A DNA stretch of 64,000 nucleotides. It comes from Nectonema munidae (Eukaryota > Nematomorpha > Nectonematoida > Nectonematidae). The notes below the pieces were generated by a model, which was given only the letters and a program-made list of their open reading frames with translations, did no database searches and was not told the origin of the DNA. Every line of letters begins with the position of its first letter. The stretch's first letter is position 1. The stretch is taken from NCBI GenBank assembly GCA_030549495.1, contig JAUIRK010000953.1, positions 834,001-898,000 of the forward strand, written 5' to 3'. This document shows, piece by piece, positions 36,001-48,129 of the stretch. A program made the position numbers and the translations under genes.

Positions 36001-37430
36001 TGGAATATAATCAATCGGAAAACATAATAAAATAATGCAAAGAAGAAAAAAATTGAAAAATTTCCAATGGTTCCAGTTACATAGTAACTCTTTTTTGGAA
36101 CACAACATGGCAAACAAGTTTCATACTCGAAGAACATTCACAGTTTATGCTCTATTTCTAGACTAAGCAACTAATAATACTCCAAATTGACCTTAGTGTA
36201 AAATTTTAAGCTTACTTTATTGTAGAGATGATAGAGAAGAACAAATTTGAGTAAAAAAGTTTTTCAGATATTCCTCATGACTCCTTCGCTTGTGTTAATT
36301 TCTTTTTTGCTCAACTTCCTCCAACGTTTCTCCAGGTCAAATTCTCAAAAGTTTATTTTAGCAAATTTTCCTCAACTCATGAATATTCTAAAATTTTAGA
36401 TGTCGCAAAGCATAGAACTCATGCAACTTCGTCGAACAAGCAATACTATTAAAAGTCAAAAAATTAAGCTGTAGCACAAGAACAAAGAATTTTTCTAAAA
36501 CATATTCATTTGCATATTTATACAAGTAAAATCATGACCACTAATTTTTCAGAAAGGGAGCAAAAGTTTTTATAGTATATTGGTGTAAACTTGATTCTAA
36601 TATACTTTGAAATATTTTTTTGTTGTAGAAATTTTTATATTTTTTTTTTCATGGAAAATAAACGAGCTAGAATGTATTCATGAAAATTACGCTTAAAAAA
36701 GGTCAACTCTCAAATCATCATACAGAAGAGCTATAGAAAGAGATGAGCCGATGTCATAAGAAAAATCTCTCTACAATGTTGTTCTTTTAGCCGGAATTCT
36801 TAATTTTCCAGACTTTTTTGTCAGATTGAGAATTTTTTGGAATAAAGAATCCTCAATTCAGCATTTTTGATAGAGCTTAGAGTTTCAGAAGAATCAATAG
36901 TTTAGTTAGAGTAGAATATTTTAAGTTATCAAATGCCGTAAACAAAAGATGCTATCAAAATATACAAAGTAATTCATCATTATAAAGTAGTAAATTCACA
37001 ATATTAATGCGATGTTTAAAAAACCTTTGACTTTGTTTCGAGTCTGCTTTGTTTGTTGCTGAATGAGTTGGAGGTTTGATTTCATCATCATCACTCTTCA
37101 GAGTGCCATTCTCTTCTGTTGTCGATTGTGCTGGGAGAAGATTGCTTAATCGATTATTAACATAATTGTTTCAATTAGCACTAGAAAAGCCGTTGTGTAG
37201 CTTAGAACCCTGAACTTTTTACTTTTCTTCCAAGGATGTTTTTAGTTAGGGAAATATCTTTATAAGGCACAAAGTTTTAAACATTAAATATTTTTCAGCA
37301 TTCACGTTAACTTTCATAAAATTTTGTGAATTAAGATCCATTAGAATGTTGGTTTTATAGAAATAACACCTTCAGACAAAGTCTGAAAAAGTGAATATAA
37401 GAAATAATAAATAAAATATTTAAATTTTTT
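33060..37430. other. AT-rich non-coding stretch
   Basis: There are no supportable genes. A partial copy of the TTTTGCAATTCTATTTTGTC MITE motif lies at 33310-33370. The remaining ORFs are short and lysine/phenylalanine-rich, as expected by chance at this base composition. Confidence 0.4.
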
Positions 37431-37432
37431 AT

Positions 37433-37568
37433 GTGTCTGTATTGCATCCATATGCAAGAATAAACCTTCCATAGCTGGACAAATGGTAGGGCTAGTTAAG
37501 AGAGGGAATCAAACTCAGACCATCTGGTTCAAGATCCTACGCTCCTACCACTAGGCCATCTGCTGCCA
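37433..37568 (-). mobile_element. tRNA-headed SINE, type B
   Basis: Read leftwards: GGCAGCAGATGGCCTAGTGG (with a perfect A box TGGCCTAGTGG), then the B-box region GGTCTGAGTTTGATTCCC, then a body with CATTTGTCCAGCTATGG. It matches the copy at 61081-61209 and, less well, the one at 42513-42637. Confidence 0.8.
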
Positions 37569-37759
37569 TTTAATCTTTCTTTATTTTTTTAGTTTAAAAT
37601 AATGTTTCGCTTCAATTTTATTGCCAACTTTTAAAATTGTTCTATTTTTTTCTTTCTGAACTTTTTTGTGCTTTAAGTGCGTGTGTCATAAAAAAATACA
37701 ATCACAAATTTTTCGTTCAGGAGTGAGAGCATTTGATTTGCTGAAGACGGTGTCGGTGT

Positions 37760-39343
37760 TGGAGTGTGAATGTCAGAATAAAGGACCGCAAAAAGATTTA
37801 GAAAATTCTTAGAACAGCAAATACTGCACTGGTTCATCAAAGAATAATGCTCCCTAAAGATTTACAAAAAATCGTTTGGCGTTACCGAGACACAAGGGGC
37901 GTCAAATGCATTCAAACAAAGCAAATGAAAAAAGGTCATATTTCCGAAACTTCTTGATAAATTTAATAACCGGAATCGAATTTCATCGTTTATCACAAAT
38001 CAATCACAAAAGCGTGATGATGGGCTTGTTTGTTCATGCAATATTTCAAAATTGATTGCTAAATCAGGGAAACCTCACACAGTTGGAGAACAACTTATTT
38101 TACCTGCTATAGAAGAAGTTCTCAGTAGTGAAGTAGTGCATCATCCTTTTCCCAAACTATTTTGAATTCAATTCCACTTAGTAATAATTCAGTACAAAGA
38201 AGAATTGATGAGATGGCGTGCAACATTGAAGAAACTTTATATGAGACGCTCAAAAGTGAACAATTTGATTTTGCAGTTGGACGAGTCTACTCCTTCCAGG
38301 TAATGAAGCATTGCTTTTGGCGTATCATCTCCGTTTCATTAAAGATGGAAAAGTTTTAAAAGAGTTTTTTTGCTGATGAACTTGAAACTGACACAAAAGG
38401 CGAATCAATTTTCAATAAAGTTTATGCGTTTTTCAAAGAGAAGGAAACTCCTTTGAGTAATATCTTTGCTTGTTCAACTGATGGAGCTCCAGCCTTAATG
38501 GGAAGGCATAAAGGTTTCCCGGCTTTTTTAAAAAAAACGTGTTCCCAATTGTCTCACGGTTCATTGTGTTATTCATCGTTAGCACTTATTTGCAAAAAAC
38601 TTGAATGAACGTCTTCATAAATCTCTTGATAGCATTATATCAGCAGTGAACAAAATAAAATGTAATTCTCTTAACTCGCGATTATTTCATCAACTTTGCA
38701 AAGAGGACTACAATGAAGAATTTGATCGCCTGCTTTTACACACCGAAGTAGGGTGGTTGTCAAGAGGAAATTCGTTGAAGCGTTTTACTCTCTATGAGCT
38801 CGTAACTTGCAAAAGTGATGCGGCCTACATGACAGACCTATTCACCATATTTAACAATTCTTTCCTTTATGATACAACAGATGAAACTAATTGTGAAACG
38901 CAAGAAGAATTGATTCTCTTAAAAAATGACTTCGAGTTGAAGCCTCTCGTCAAATAATCATATCACACATTTTGGATTCAACCTTGCATTCCTGTAAATT
39001 TCCGAAATTATGGCAAAAAATTAAGATTTTTTTCATTGTTTTCCTACTACGTATATGGCAGAACGCAGTCTCAGTGTTATAACACAGCTTCTCAGCAGAC
39101 AAAGAAATCGCTTGCAATTCGCAAACAGAGGCGACTAGACTCCTTCTCAGCAGCACAGAACCAAATACATCAAACTCATCCATCGCATTCAAAAAGAAAA
39201 AAACATATCTAACTTTTTAAATAAATATAACATTTTTTATGAAAATATTTTTATGTATTTGTGTATCAGTTTTATAATTGGGGGTGTAAGAAAATTTTTG
39301 AAATTTTGGTGGGCGTTGGTCTGAAAAAGTTTGGGAAATACTG
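37760..39343 (+). mobile_element. hAT transposon relic, ZBED5-like transposase
   Basis: In order on the plus strand: SGKPHTVGEQLILPAIEEVL (38068 on), NSIPLSNNSVQRRIDEM (38168), the catalytic-region LQLDEST equivalent near 38275, ADELETDTKGESIFNKVYAF (38370), ACSTDGAPALMGRHKGFPAF (38470), an intact stretch with KCNSLNSRLFHQLC and LLHTEVGWLSRGNSLKRF (38600-38955), and the dimerization tail TYMAERSLSVITQLLSRQRN (39040 on). Several frameshifts and stops break it. The right end, inverted, is CAGTATTTCCCAAACTTTTT at 39343; no left terminus was found. The family is known for domesticated relatives in vertebrates, but this copy is dead. Confidence 0.85.
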
Positions 39344-40117
39344 GTCTAAAACCTTCAGTTACGCATGGAGTACTAAAAAAGTATTTTTAACTTATCTGTT
39401 TCACTGGTGAAAAGGAATGAGAAGGAATAAAGTCTATATTACATGCGATTAGTGATACTGTCTCTTCATGTCGTAATGGGAAAGTTTCAAACAAATAAAA
39501 CCAGGCGTAAATTGTTCTAGTCTTCCAAATTTAGAGTATACAGATAGACTGTGACCATTCCTTAACCCTATTAGTGCTGGGGATGCCCCCCCCCCCCTTA
39601 CTAAAAAATAAATTGTACAAAATTTGACTGAATCATATACCTTCAAATTTCGTGACTTTTCCTAAAATCGCATTATTTGCAGTTTTTGAAACCTGTTTGA
39701 AGAAATAAAGTTTTTCACATATTCCCAGTGTGTCAATGTCATTATTTTTTAAAAATTTCTATTAAACAGGAATTAAACATAATTTTCCAGTAATTTTTCC
39801 ATTATATCTTTTTTTATGAAAAACAAAATTTTATTCTGAAAAATTATGGTTTAATAAATTTAATTAATATAAGGGAAATAAATAATGAAGTACAAAAATG
39901 AAACAAATTTTAGGGTTAGAGACTGCATCTTATGATACTATTTTCATGGTAGTTGAATGACTATATCCTTTTGATGTCCAAAATTGTTAAACAAATTCTT
40001 AAACAAAAGGCAAACAATATAAGGGCTATTCTATTATGTAAAATTGTTAAAATTACTTATCTTAGCCGCGAAATAAATACAAAAAAAGAGATTTATTTTA
40101 TTGAAAAAAGTGTATGT

Positions 40118-40500
40118 TTAGAAGAGAAAGTAGACATATTTTCCGAAAGGCGCTCTTGACTGATGGCCGATCGATGATTTTTGTTGAGCCAGGTTTGAAC
40201 ATACTTGCCGAAATCCACGCGGGCAATTGGTGGTCCATTTAAAATTGATGAAAAGTATAGCACTACAAGTTTGCACGCTCATTTGGTTTCGCTCTAGAGT
40301 GCAAACGTCGTTCATTGCACGGAACCCACGTTCGCACTCAGCTGTAGAAACGGGAAAAGTATTTATTATTTTCAAAAAATTCTTGTACTCGGTTGATTGA
40401 GCCCGTGATTTGAATTCGCGAAATACGGAAACGATGGAAAAGACATCCTCCTTGAAATATCGTTCGACGTCCATTACTTCCCTGTCTTCGTAAGTAAGCA
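40118..40500 (-). mobile_element. hAT transposase C-terminal fragment, KIAA1586-like
   Basis: Read leftwards, an open stretch carries the hAT dimerization region: FKSRAQSTEYKNFLKIINTF, then PVSTAECERGFRAMNDVC, ERNQMSVQTCSAILFINF, after which a frameshift moves the expected NGPP segment. No N-terminal half or termini were found nearby. Confidence 0.75.
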
Positions 40501-41213
40501 ACTAATTTATAATTAATGAAATTTTCGATTTACATCTAATGTTTACAGAAATATTTTTAAAATTTAAATATCTGAAAGCTTTAATCAGATTTGCGATTTA
40601 CTTCCAGATACTGTCTTCAAAAAAATAAAATATCTGTTTTTATAGCAAATCGAGTATGCTTATTTTGTTTCTGTATTCCATTTTGGCTAATGCGGTTAAA
40701 AATATCTGGAAGTAGCAATTGAATTAATGATGTATGCCTGAAAATCAGTTCTGTTATATTTTTTCCCATATATAAGAAGTAGCAATTGAATTAATTTTCA
40801 ATACAATGAACATATTTTAAATAATTTTGTGAATTTTTTTAATAAAATTTATTGTCAATTTCAGTTTTAAAAATATTCTATATTAGTTCATTTTATTTCA
40901 AAGAAAAAAAAATTTGAGATTTAAAAACACTTACTAAAATTTTTATGTTTCTAGATACAAAAAAACCGAGCTATATCTGAAGTTAGCAGAACATTTTTGA
41001 GTTAAAAAATTACAAGTGTCATCTAACAAAACATTGCTCTGACATAGCGCCCCTACTTTTAAAAACTTAAAATCGTCACTTCCTTTACACATATATTCAG
41101 TTGGTAAAGTAATTTATTCTTGGCTCAAGGAATTGATACGTATGAAGCCGTGAATTTAAATCTCAGCCTTTTAGTTGAAATTTTAAGTAAAAAATGTTCA
41201 CTAACGCTCTAAC

Positions 41214-41345
41214 CAGCCTGACCGATTGGTTAGAGCGCATGCTCTGAACCTGAAAGTCTCGGGTTCGATTCTGCTTCTGCCAAAGTCATAGCTCGATGTT
41301 AGCGGTACTCAGTGCCTTATATCGATGAAAATACTATACCACCTT
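41214..41345 (+). mobile_element. tRNA-headed SINE, type C
   Basis: The head GACCGATTGGTTAGAGCGC (A-box-like) and B box GGGTTCGATTCT are followed by CATAGCTCGATGTTAGCGGT and CAGTGCCTTATATCGATGAA. The body and tail align with type A (AGCGG, GTGCCTT, TCGATGAAAA). It lies just beyond the 3' end of the Sec61-gamma gene. Confidence 0.75.
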
Positions 41346-41803
41346 TAAGTGAAAATTACATGATAATGAAATTATTTATACTGAAAATACAAAAAGTGAA
41401 AAATAAACTGTATAAAAAGTTAACGAATTATATCCCAAGAATATCAGACAATAATTATAGAAGATAGGGTAACATGATAAATGCTTCCAATATATTTTAT
41501 GTGCTTAATTTTAAAGTTGGTGTTTTTTATATGAGTTAGTGATAAATAATTTTTATATTTTTAGTTTTGAAATTTCTATTTATTTTGATCAGTATATTTT
41601 TATGGTTGAGTTAGTGATTCATGGAGTTGACTAAATTAGTTATAGACTTCCAGTTTAAAGTCGGTTACAAGATCAACATAATCCTGAATAGAGGTGCCTA
41701 TTTTATTTGAGAAAAAGAACTAAAGATACATTATATTTAAAACTGATATAAGCTTAAATGAAATAAAAATCAAAATCTAAGAGAAAAAGAAAATAGAAAA
41801 CAA

Positions 41804-41809
41804 TTTATT
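41804..41809 (-). terminator. poly(A) signal of Sec61-gamma gene
   Basis: AATAAA on the minus strand lies about 140 bases downstream of the stop codon at 41948. Confidence 0.6.
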
Positions 41810-41947
41810 ACAATTAAATTCAGCCAGTAATATACATAGAAGGATATTTTCAAAATAAAAATGCTAAATCATAATTCTTTTAAAGAAAATTTCATGAGTA
41901 AAATTCATTTAGATATTACAAGAAAAGATAAATAACAGTAGAAAACT

Positions 41948-42154
41948 TCATGATCCAACAATGATGTTGTTTATTGGAATGTGGATAAGTTTCACAAAAA
42001 AACCAATAAATCCCATAATTGCAAAACCTATAGCTGTTGCCATTGAAATTTTCATGAACTCTCTACGATCTGGCTTATTACATCGCTTGATTAAACGTAT
42101 GGAATCTTTAGCAAACTGTTTTGTAGGATCAATTAATACTTGTAACTGGTCCAT
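41948..42154 (-). CDS. SEC61G: Sec61 translocon gamma subunit
   Basis: A complete 68-residue ORF starts at ATG 42154-42152. Sec61-gamma (SecE family) is the small tail-anchored clamp of the heterotrimeric ER protein-conducting channel. It holds the two halves of Sec61-alpha together during co-translational import. The N-terminal amphipathic helix ([20 protein letters not shown]), the conserved KPDRREF turn and the single membrane helix ([18 protein letters not shown]) ending INNIIVGS are all present and near-identical to animal Sec61-gamma, at the usual length. The coding region is in one exon. A poly(A) signal (AATAAA on this strand) is at 41809-41804, about 140 bases past the stop, with no A-tract behind it. 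So it is more likely the resident gene than a recent retrocopy, although a 5' UTR intron cannot be excluded. Confidence 0.97.
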   Translation of the reverse strand: MDQLQVLIDPTKQFAKDSIRLIKRCNKPDRREFMKISMATAIGFAIMGFIGFFVKLIHIPINNIIVGS

Positions 42155-42512
42155 TGAAGAAACGTAATAAAATGGGAAAAATCAAGTACGAAAGAAAATA
42201 ATTAAAATAACCAAAATGACTAAAATTATTTTCAAAATAAATCTCTTAAAAATGTTTTATTAGCTAAATTTTATTATAAACCAATAAAGTTTATAGCATA
42301 CAGGAATGGATTTACGAATTTACAGTCAGAAGTGAGTCTTAGTAAAGAAAAAAATCAATTTTTATAGACTTTAATAATTATATAAGTTTCCTTTTTATCA
42401 TCAATCATCAGATTTAATCTAACATTCAAATAAAAGATATCATTTTTGTATAAAAAATTTTTTTAATTCACCATCTAAAAAAACAAATTAAAAAATCCCA
42501 TTAAAAAATTTT

Positions 42513-42637
42513 GTCGGCAGATGACCTAGGGGTGGGAAGGTAAGTAACATGATCTGGGTTCGAATCCCGATCGTGCCTATCCCTACCATCTGTCCAATTA
42601 TACAAGATTATTCTTCTCTTCGATGCGATACCGACAA
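42513..42637 (+). mobile_element. tRNA-headed SINE, type B
   Basis: Head TCGGCAGATGACCTAGGGGT, B box GGGTTCGAATCCC, body with CTACCATCTGTCCAATTATA and tail TCTTCGATGCGATACCGAC, followed by an A-rich stretch. It lies about 360 bases upstream of the Sec61-gamma start. Confidence 0.75.
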
Positions 42638-43305
42638 AAAAATAAAGAATATTTTAAATTTTATTCATAAAATAGAATCTATTATTCTCTTCTTCTAATT
42701 TGCAAAATTATTTATCACCTCTTATATCCCAAAATCTCTCTTATTCTTGAAACTTTATTCTTAAATTCAACATCTATTTTAATTTCAGGATGAATGTACA
42801 TTAAGGCTATGCCAGTTAACTGTTCATTATTTGTACAATTACTTAAATATTCAAAATTCGAAGTAAAAATCTGTTAAATTGTTTGAATTACTGTATTCAA
42901 ATAACGAAATCATACAGCTAGGTTGAAGCTTTATCCGTGCTTTCGGGTTGCATATTATTACGGTTTTTTTTCTGGGGATATTTTCAAGAATATCTTATAC
43001 ATTTGCCATACTTTTAACAATAGTAAATTAGCAATAATTAAAAGCATTCTGTTCATTTGTAGTTTTTTTTGCTTTCAAAGATTTTAAATAGAACTAGGAA
43101 CTAAAAATTATTTTTATAAGACAGTTTTCTTTCTGAAACCGTTGTTAATTCCTTAATTTGTTTAATACCCAGTTGAAATGCTTTCTAATGGTTAAATGTT
43201 ATTCATATTTTTTGACGAATATTTATTTATTCCTAATGGTTGCACTTTATTACAAACAATATTCATTCATCGCTAATATTTTTTTTTTCCCGATTTCAAA
43301 TAAAT

Positions 43306-43324
43306 TCTTCTTCTTCTTCTTCTT
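43306..43324. repeat. (TTC)n microsatellite
   Basis: Six tandem TTC triplets; no associated element was recognised. Confidence 0.7.
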
Positions 43325-43800
43325 ATTTTTTGACGAAGCTAGTTTTACAAAGAGATAAAAGCTATGAAATTGAACTTCTAACTTCTTTTAAATGTTTTTG
43401 GTGCACTTCTTTGTTTCACTGATTCATTGATAAAAAAGAGTCCATTTTTTAATAAATGAAAACATGTTTCTGGTTTCGGAAACAGATGATGATGCATTCA
43501 AAACAAAGTTAAAACAACGGTCGCTGCAATGAACATATATAGCAAAAAAGTTTTTTCGAATATTAGCATAAGAGCAATTTATATAACTTAACATAGATGA
43601 TGTTCCCTCTTAGCCTTGACAAACGATATAATATGAAATCAAGTCTAAAAATTTTTAAGTCCTCAAGAATTTATCGAAAAATAAACTTCCCTGTTAAGTG
43701 ATTTAAAACTGAAGAAATAATTCTTAATTTTTTTGCATATTTATTCTTTATTTTGACATTTCTTTTGCTTTCTTCCTGTGTTATTTATTCAACAAAATAG

Positions 43801-43969
43801 AAATCTTAGAGTTTGTTTTGAAAGAATGAAAGTAAGTCTTCAAATGCCTATAATGTTTTGTGATATTCTTTTTTTATGTCTTCAGCGAGATAAACTTCAC
43901 TATCTGTCAAAAGAGTATATTTTTGTAATGGTTTGTTCATTAGTTGACCAAGTATTGTTGCTTTGTTGA
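43801..43969 (+). CDS. two short exons around a 54-base intron, probable 3' end of a plus-strand gene
   Basis: Exon 43801-43831 (acceptor ...CAACAAAATAG after a T-rich tract, donor AAA|GTAAGT) encodes NLRVCFERMK with one leading base. It is followed by a classic 54-base intron ending TTTTTTTATGTCTTCAG. The next exon starts at 43886 (RDKLHYLSKE) and stays open to TGA 43967-43969, or could splice at GTATAT after 43914. Joined to the exon ending at 21172 the phase fits and gives ...NVKQPKRNLRVCFERMKRDK. A poly(A) signal AATAAA lies at about 44202. The protein is not recognised. Short length is the main weakness; the near-perfect intron is the main support. Confidence 0.5.
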
Positions 43970-44829
43970 AGACATTGATAGAAATTTGGGGTGCAAAAAA
44001 GTGCACGAAATGCAAACTAATACGAAATTCCCCAAATACTTAAAGAAACCATAATAATTCCACAAAATTTTTTTGTCATGATACACTTTACGATTTCATT
44101 TTTTCAAATATCATTGAGAACTTATGATTGAAATAGTTCTGAAATTAATGAGATTTTTAAATTTTTGGGTATTAGAATGAAAATATAGGGAAAATCTTAA
44201 GAATAAAGTGAAAAAAATTATAACTTTTTTTATTTTAACACTTTTTTGTTCAAGTTTAAATATTATAATTAGCTTAGAAGTATGGGTTGATTTTTTTCAA
44301 AACTTTATCTCCTCTTAACTTTTTTTACTAAGGATTAATGAAAATATTAATATTGTCCTATCTATAGTTTAGAAATACTTTTTCATATAGGTACACATTT
44401 ATGTATACTTTTATCCCCTCCTTCATATGACATGCATTAATTCTGTACCTCTCAGTCTTTAATTTACCTTTCCCAAAGTAGAATATAGTGTTTTATAATG
44501 TTTTGATTCAATATTTCATTTATTAATTAGTTTTTGTTTGGTTTTTAAATAATTTCAGAAGTCTTGGTTTGACCATTCCATTATTTCACCATATATTCAA
44601 AATATAACTTGATAAGTTAGAAATATTTTTTTATCAGAGAAAATAAAACATCTTTTTGAAATGTATATATGCTTTTTGCAGTTGCCCTTATGAGTATGTA
44701 TTTACTAAAAAGAACTAATTAAAATATTTATTAATATGTAGGTATAAATATAAAAAATATTTAAACATATTTTAAATCTTTACTGTTAGTTATCAAATTT
44801 TAGTAATGCCATCACATTGCAAGCTAGAC

Positions 44830-45189
44830 CACGGCCGTATCAAGGGATCGTGGCGCCCCAGGGCAAAGGTCTTGAATGGAGCCCCTCACTCATTGCTCTT
44901 TCTTTTCTCACTCATCCCCACCCCATTCTGGCTTAAAAAGTGATTTAGAAAAAAAATGCTCACATTTTTATTAAGCCACATAATTCAGATATATACTGAC
45001 TGAGTCGAAGACAGTCTCCATTAGATATTCATTTTTCGTGTTTTAGCAGCAGCAAAATGATCGATGACTTCGTCAAAATCAACACAATCGAGAACTTCTT
45101 TTTCAGGCGGGCTTGCCCGATAGTTCTCCTTAGGTAGGGAAATGAAATGGCGCCCCGGGGAAATTGCCCTCCCCCTTGATACGGCCCTG
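44830..45189. mobile_element. deleted hAT element with perfect 8-bp target duplication and transposase tail
   Basis: AGCTAGAC occurs at 44822-44829 and 45190-45197. The ends are CACGGCCGTATCAAGG and, inverted, CAGGGCCGTATCAAGG, each followed by a GGCGCC block. On the minus strand a remnant EVLDCVDFDEVIDHFAAAK then TRKMNI (about 45095-45025) looks like the C-terminal end of a hAT-type transposase. This is therefore a deletion derivative of an autonomous copy. Confidence 0.88.
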
Positions 45190-46805
45190 AGCTAGACCAA
45201 GCTTAGTTTCGACATTCGTGAGGTGCAAGTCGCTATTAACACTTTTGTAAATTTAACTGAGCCTTAGTAGCGAGACACCGTTGAGCCATAGCTCCCTCTC
45301 TGCATTATAACGTCTAAATTTACAATATAAGCCAAACAATTTGCATTGATAGTGTGTTATTTATACACGTGTAGAGATGATGTGGGATACTTGCAAGGGA
45401 TATGTTAGTCATATGCATTTGGATGATTGCGAATAGAACAGCACATTTAATTAACTTTATTACACAAGGCAAGGTATTCCAAGACCGGTTTCCAACTTTT
45501 CGGTCTCATCAGTTGGATGCAGTTTGCTTTTCACATTTCTCAAAACAAGCATATTATAATAAAAAAATTCCTCAAGGAGCAGCTGACCTTGTGATATTAA
45601 TTTTCATCTTATTTTATAAATAACTATGAACTGACGATTCCCAACAAATATTTGGTTTAGGTTAGTTATCAAAATTTTTTCATTCGAATTTAAAACGCGC
45701 TATACTCTTTGCACTCCGACTCGAAAATAAGAGCAATAGTTATTTATCAGACATCATTTCTGATTATTCTGATCATTTTTTATCTTAATTAATAATTTTA
45801 TTAATTATTATTTAATAATGACCTGCCAGTTACTGAATAATCTAGTTTTTTTATATATCATAAAAATCGCCTGCTGACCCCAAATGTAAGAGAAGGGCCT
45901 CTACACTCCTCTAACCCCTTTCCCCAAATACGTACCCCTAATTCTTGAATATTTCAGTCGAGACTGAGAAATTAAGAAAAAAGGAATTATTTGAATAAAT
46001 ACGCGTTTAAACAAGGCCTTAATTTTCCTTGCGATTTCTCGACTACGACCATACGAAACAAGTTTCTATATATGTCTAAGTTTAAAGCATAAGTAGTGTC
46101 AACTTTTATTGCATGATGCTTATGATGTAATCTCTAAAGTTTAATAAACTAGTGGAGAATCCTAAAATCTTCACTAAGTTCAATATCATTCGTTCATAGT
46201 ATCGATGCTGTTTTTAACTAAGAAATTTAAAATTTCACAGTATAAAGATGTAATAATGAGGTATTTGTGTATGTCTAAAAAGTTATTCTTTTGTTAGGGG
46301 ATTTGTTCTTTAGTTCTTTGCATAGATGACAATTAGTTATTACAATATATATTGCGAGTATAGGAATAATCTCCGTGTATAATATGTAGAGTAAATATAC
46401 CCTTTAAAATTACTTCACATGATCATGATCAAGGCATAATGAAAGAGTATTTAAAAATTCGATCAATTTTCATCAAAGATTTAATCAAACCATGTGCAAA
46501 AATATAGGAAATACATAGAACGACTTCTATTGAGGTGAATCCAAATCTACACTTTGTTAGAGATAATATGAGTTGTTCTGTTTATTCATTTCCTGCACGA
46601 CTTGCTCATATGCAGCATCTATTTATTGTATATATATGTATTAGAGTGTGTGGCCTGTTTATCATACTGAATACTACAGTTTTTCATTTTCTGAATTCCT
46701 CTCTTTGTTATGAACATGGAATTTGATATAATATATCTAAACTAATGGAATGTTGACATTAAACATAAAAAATAATGAAAATCAGTGATCTTTTTTAATC
46801 TGCAG

Positions 46806-47100
46806 AAGAATGGAATCCTCCACTCAACAAAGAAGTCACTTTCATATATATAATAAATGATATCAATGCTGGGTATGATACTTTGTCTTTTGGTAGAGAT
46901 AGGTGTGCCCCAATTAAAGCTCTACACTTATTCGATACCAATATTGACTTATACACATTGCAATGTGTATGGATGGATGCATATTGTTTATTTTGTTCTA
47001 CAACATACACGTTTCTCAACTGTTCACACTGCTTGTTTGTTTTCGCATTTTCCTCTATACCTACCTTCAAAAGTGGGATGAAAATCCCACATATATCGCT
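46806..47100 (+). CDS. two candidate exons of an unidentified plus-strand gene
   Basis: Exon 46806-46966 (acceptor CTTTTTTAATCTGCAG, donor TGT|GTATGG) encodes EWNPPLNKEVTFIYIINDIN, then AGYDTLSFGRDRCAPIKALH and LFDTNIDLYTLQC, taking two leading bases. A 107-base intron leads to a 27-base exon 47074-47100 (WDENPTYIA, donor GCT|GTAATC). The out-phase (0) also fits the exon at 58427, so these could be upstream exons of a longer isoform of the coiled-coil gene. No domain is recognised. An earlier donor (T|GTGTAT) is also possible. Confidence 0.45.
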
Positions 47101-47719
47101 GTAATCCCTTCTCCTCTACTGACACACAAATTTTTTATATTTGCTCTTAAAACGGTGCTCGCGTCTATAATAAATCTCTTTTCAAGGTCGCTGTTTCTAT
47201 CATTAACATGCTAAATAGTTGATGTCTTCGCTATTTTAAATTTCATCTAATTTACCACACTCACTCTCTTCTCTATCCTCTGTGAGCTTCTCTTTTTCTG
47301 TATCTATATTATTTTTTATACCTTATTTTCGTCATCATTTTAATGTGACTTTCAAGCTTTTCTAGGTAAAATTCTCATTAAACTTAAAATGTTCATGCTT
47401 TTCCCGATACCCATTTTTAAATGTTTCTTTTGATTACTCAAAAATGAAGCAAATATTAATGTGCATAAATATATGCGTACCGTGGACTTCTAGAATCTCG
47501 ATTACGATTTAAAATATTATAGCATGTTTCTGTCAGTTTTAAAATTTTTGAAGAGAATCTTTGGAAATGCATATCTCAAATATATACATATCAGGAGCGC
47601 ACATCCTCAAAATCTATTTTAAACATGACATTTTGTTGTAACATCTTCACAAAATTAATGTTAGATTTTTATGTATTGTATGTAATAATGCACTTTTTAT
47701 CACATCAAATCAATGTTTT

Positions 47720-47980
47720 GCCACTTTTTCGAATTTTTTTCTAATATTTTCTATCGTGAAAAGTTGTTATTTAAAAGTACTAATTTGCCACTAACATCGA
47801 GCTATGGATAATCAATCTAGCAGAAGCGAGGCTTAAACCCGGAACTTCAGAACGATAGCAGCGCTTCTAACCGTTTAACCACGCAGCCACTAAACCACTT
47901 ACGTTTTGATTAAAATGGAAAAGTTAGTTTAAACTTTTAAATAACAACTTTTCACGATAGAAAAAATTCGAAAAAGTGGC
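47720..47980. mobile_element. inverted-repeat element enclosing a type C SINE
   Basis: The left arm (GCCACTTTTTCGAATTTTTT then TCTATCGTGAAAAGTTGTTA, 47720-47780) is repeated inverted at 47930-47980. Between them, on the minus strand (about 47892-47786), lies a SINE with head GTGGTTAAACGGTTAGAAGC, a B-box-like GGGTTTAAGCC and body CATAGCTCGATGTTAGTGGC, matching the SINE at 41214. Either a SINE inserted in a foldback MITE, or the arms derive from duplicated SINE tails. Confidence 0.65.
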
Positions 47981-48129
47981 ACAGCCCCCCCCCCCCCCTT
48001 TAAATTTTTGACCAAGATCCATCCCTGATATATATGCAATTTTTAATTAGTTTGTAGAAATAATTGTTAATCCGCTATTTAGCATAAAAAAGGTTTCCTG
48101 ACACAAATATAAAATTTTATTTTATTTAA

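Noticed and set aside
41214-41290. Possible genuine tRNA gene from A/B-box-like sequence
   Set aside because: The acceptor arms do not pair convincingly and the same body follows other heads, so it is a SINE.
41961-42167. Plus-strand ORF across the Sec61-gamma gene
   Set aside because: Antisense shadow of the recognised minus-strand gene.
45469-45590. Plus-strand open stretch DRFPTFRSHQLDAVCFSHFS after an AAG acceptor
   Set aside because: Looks somewhat coding, but the acceptor is weak and its phases fit none of the neighbouring exons; kept only as a note.
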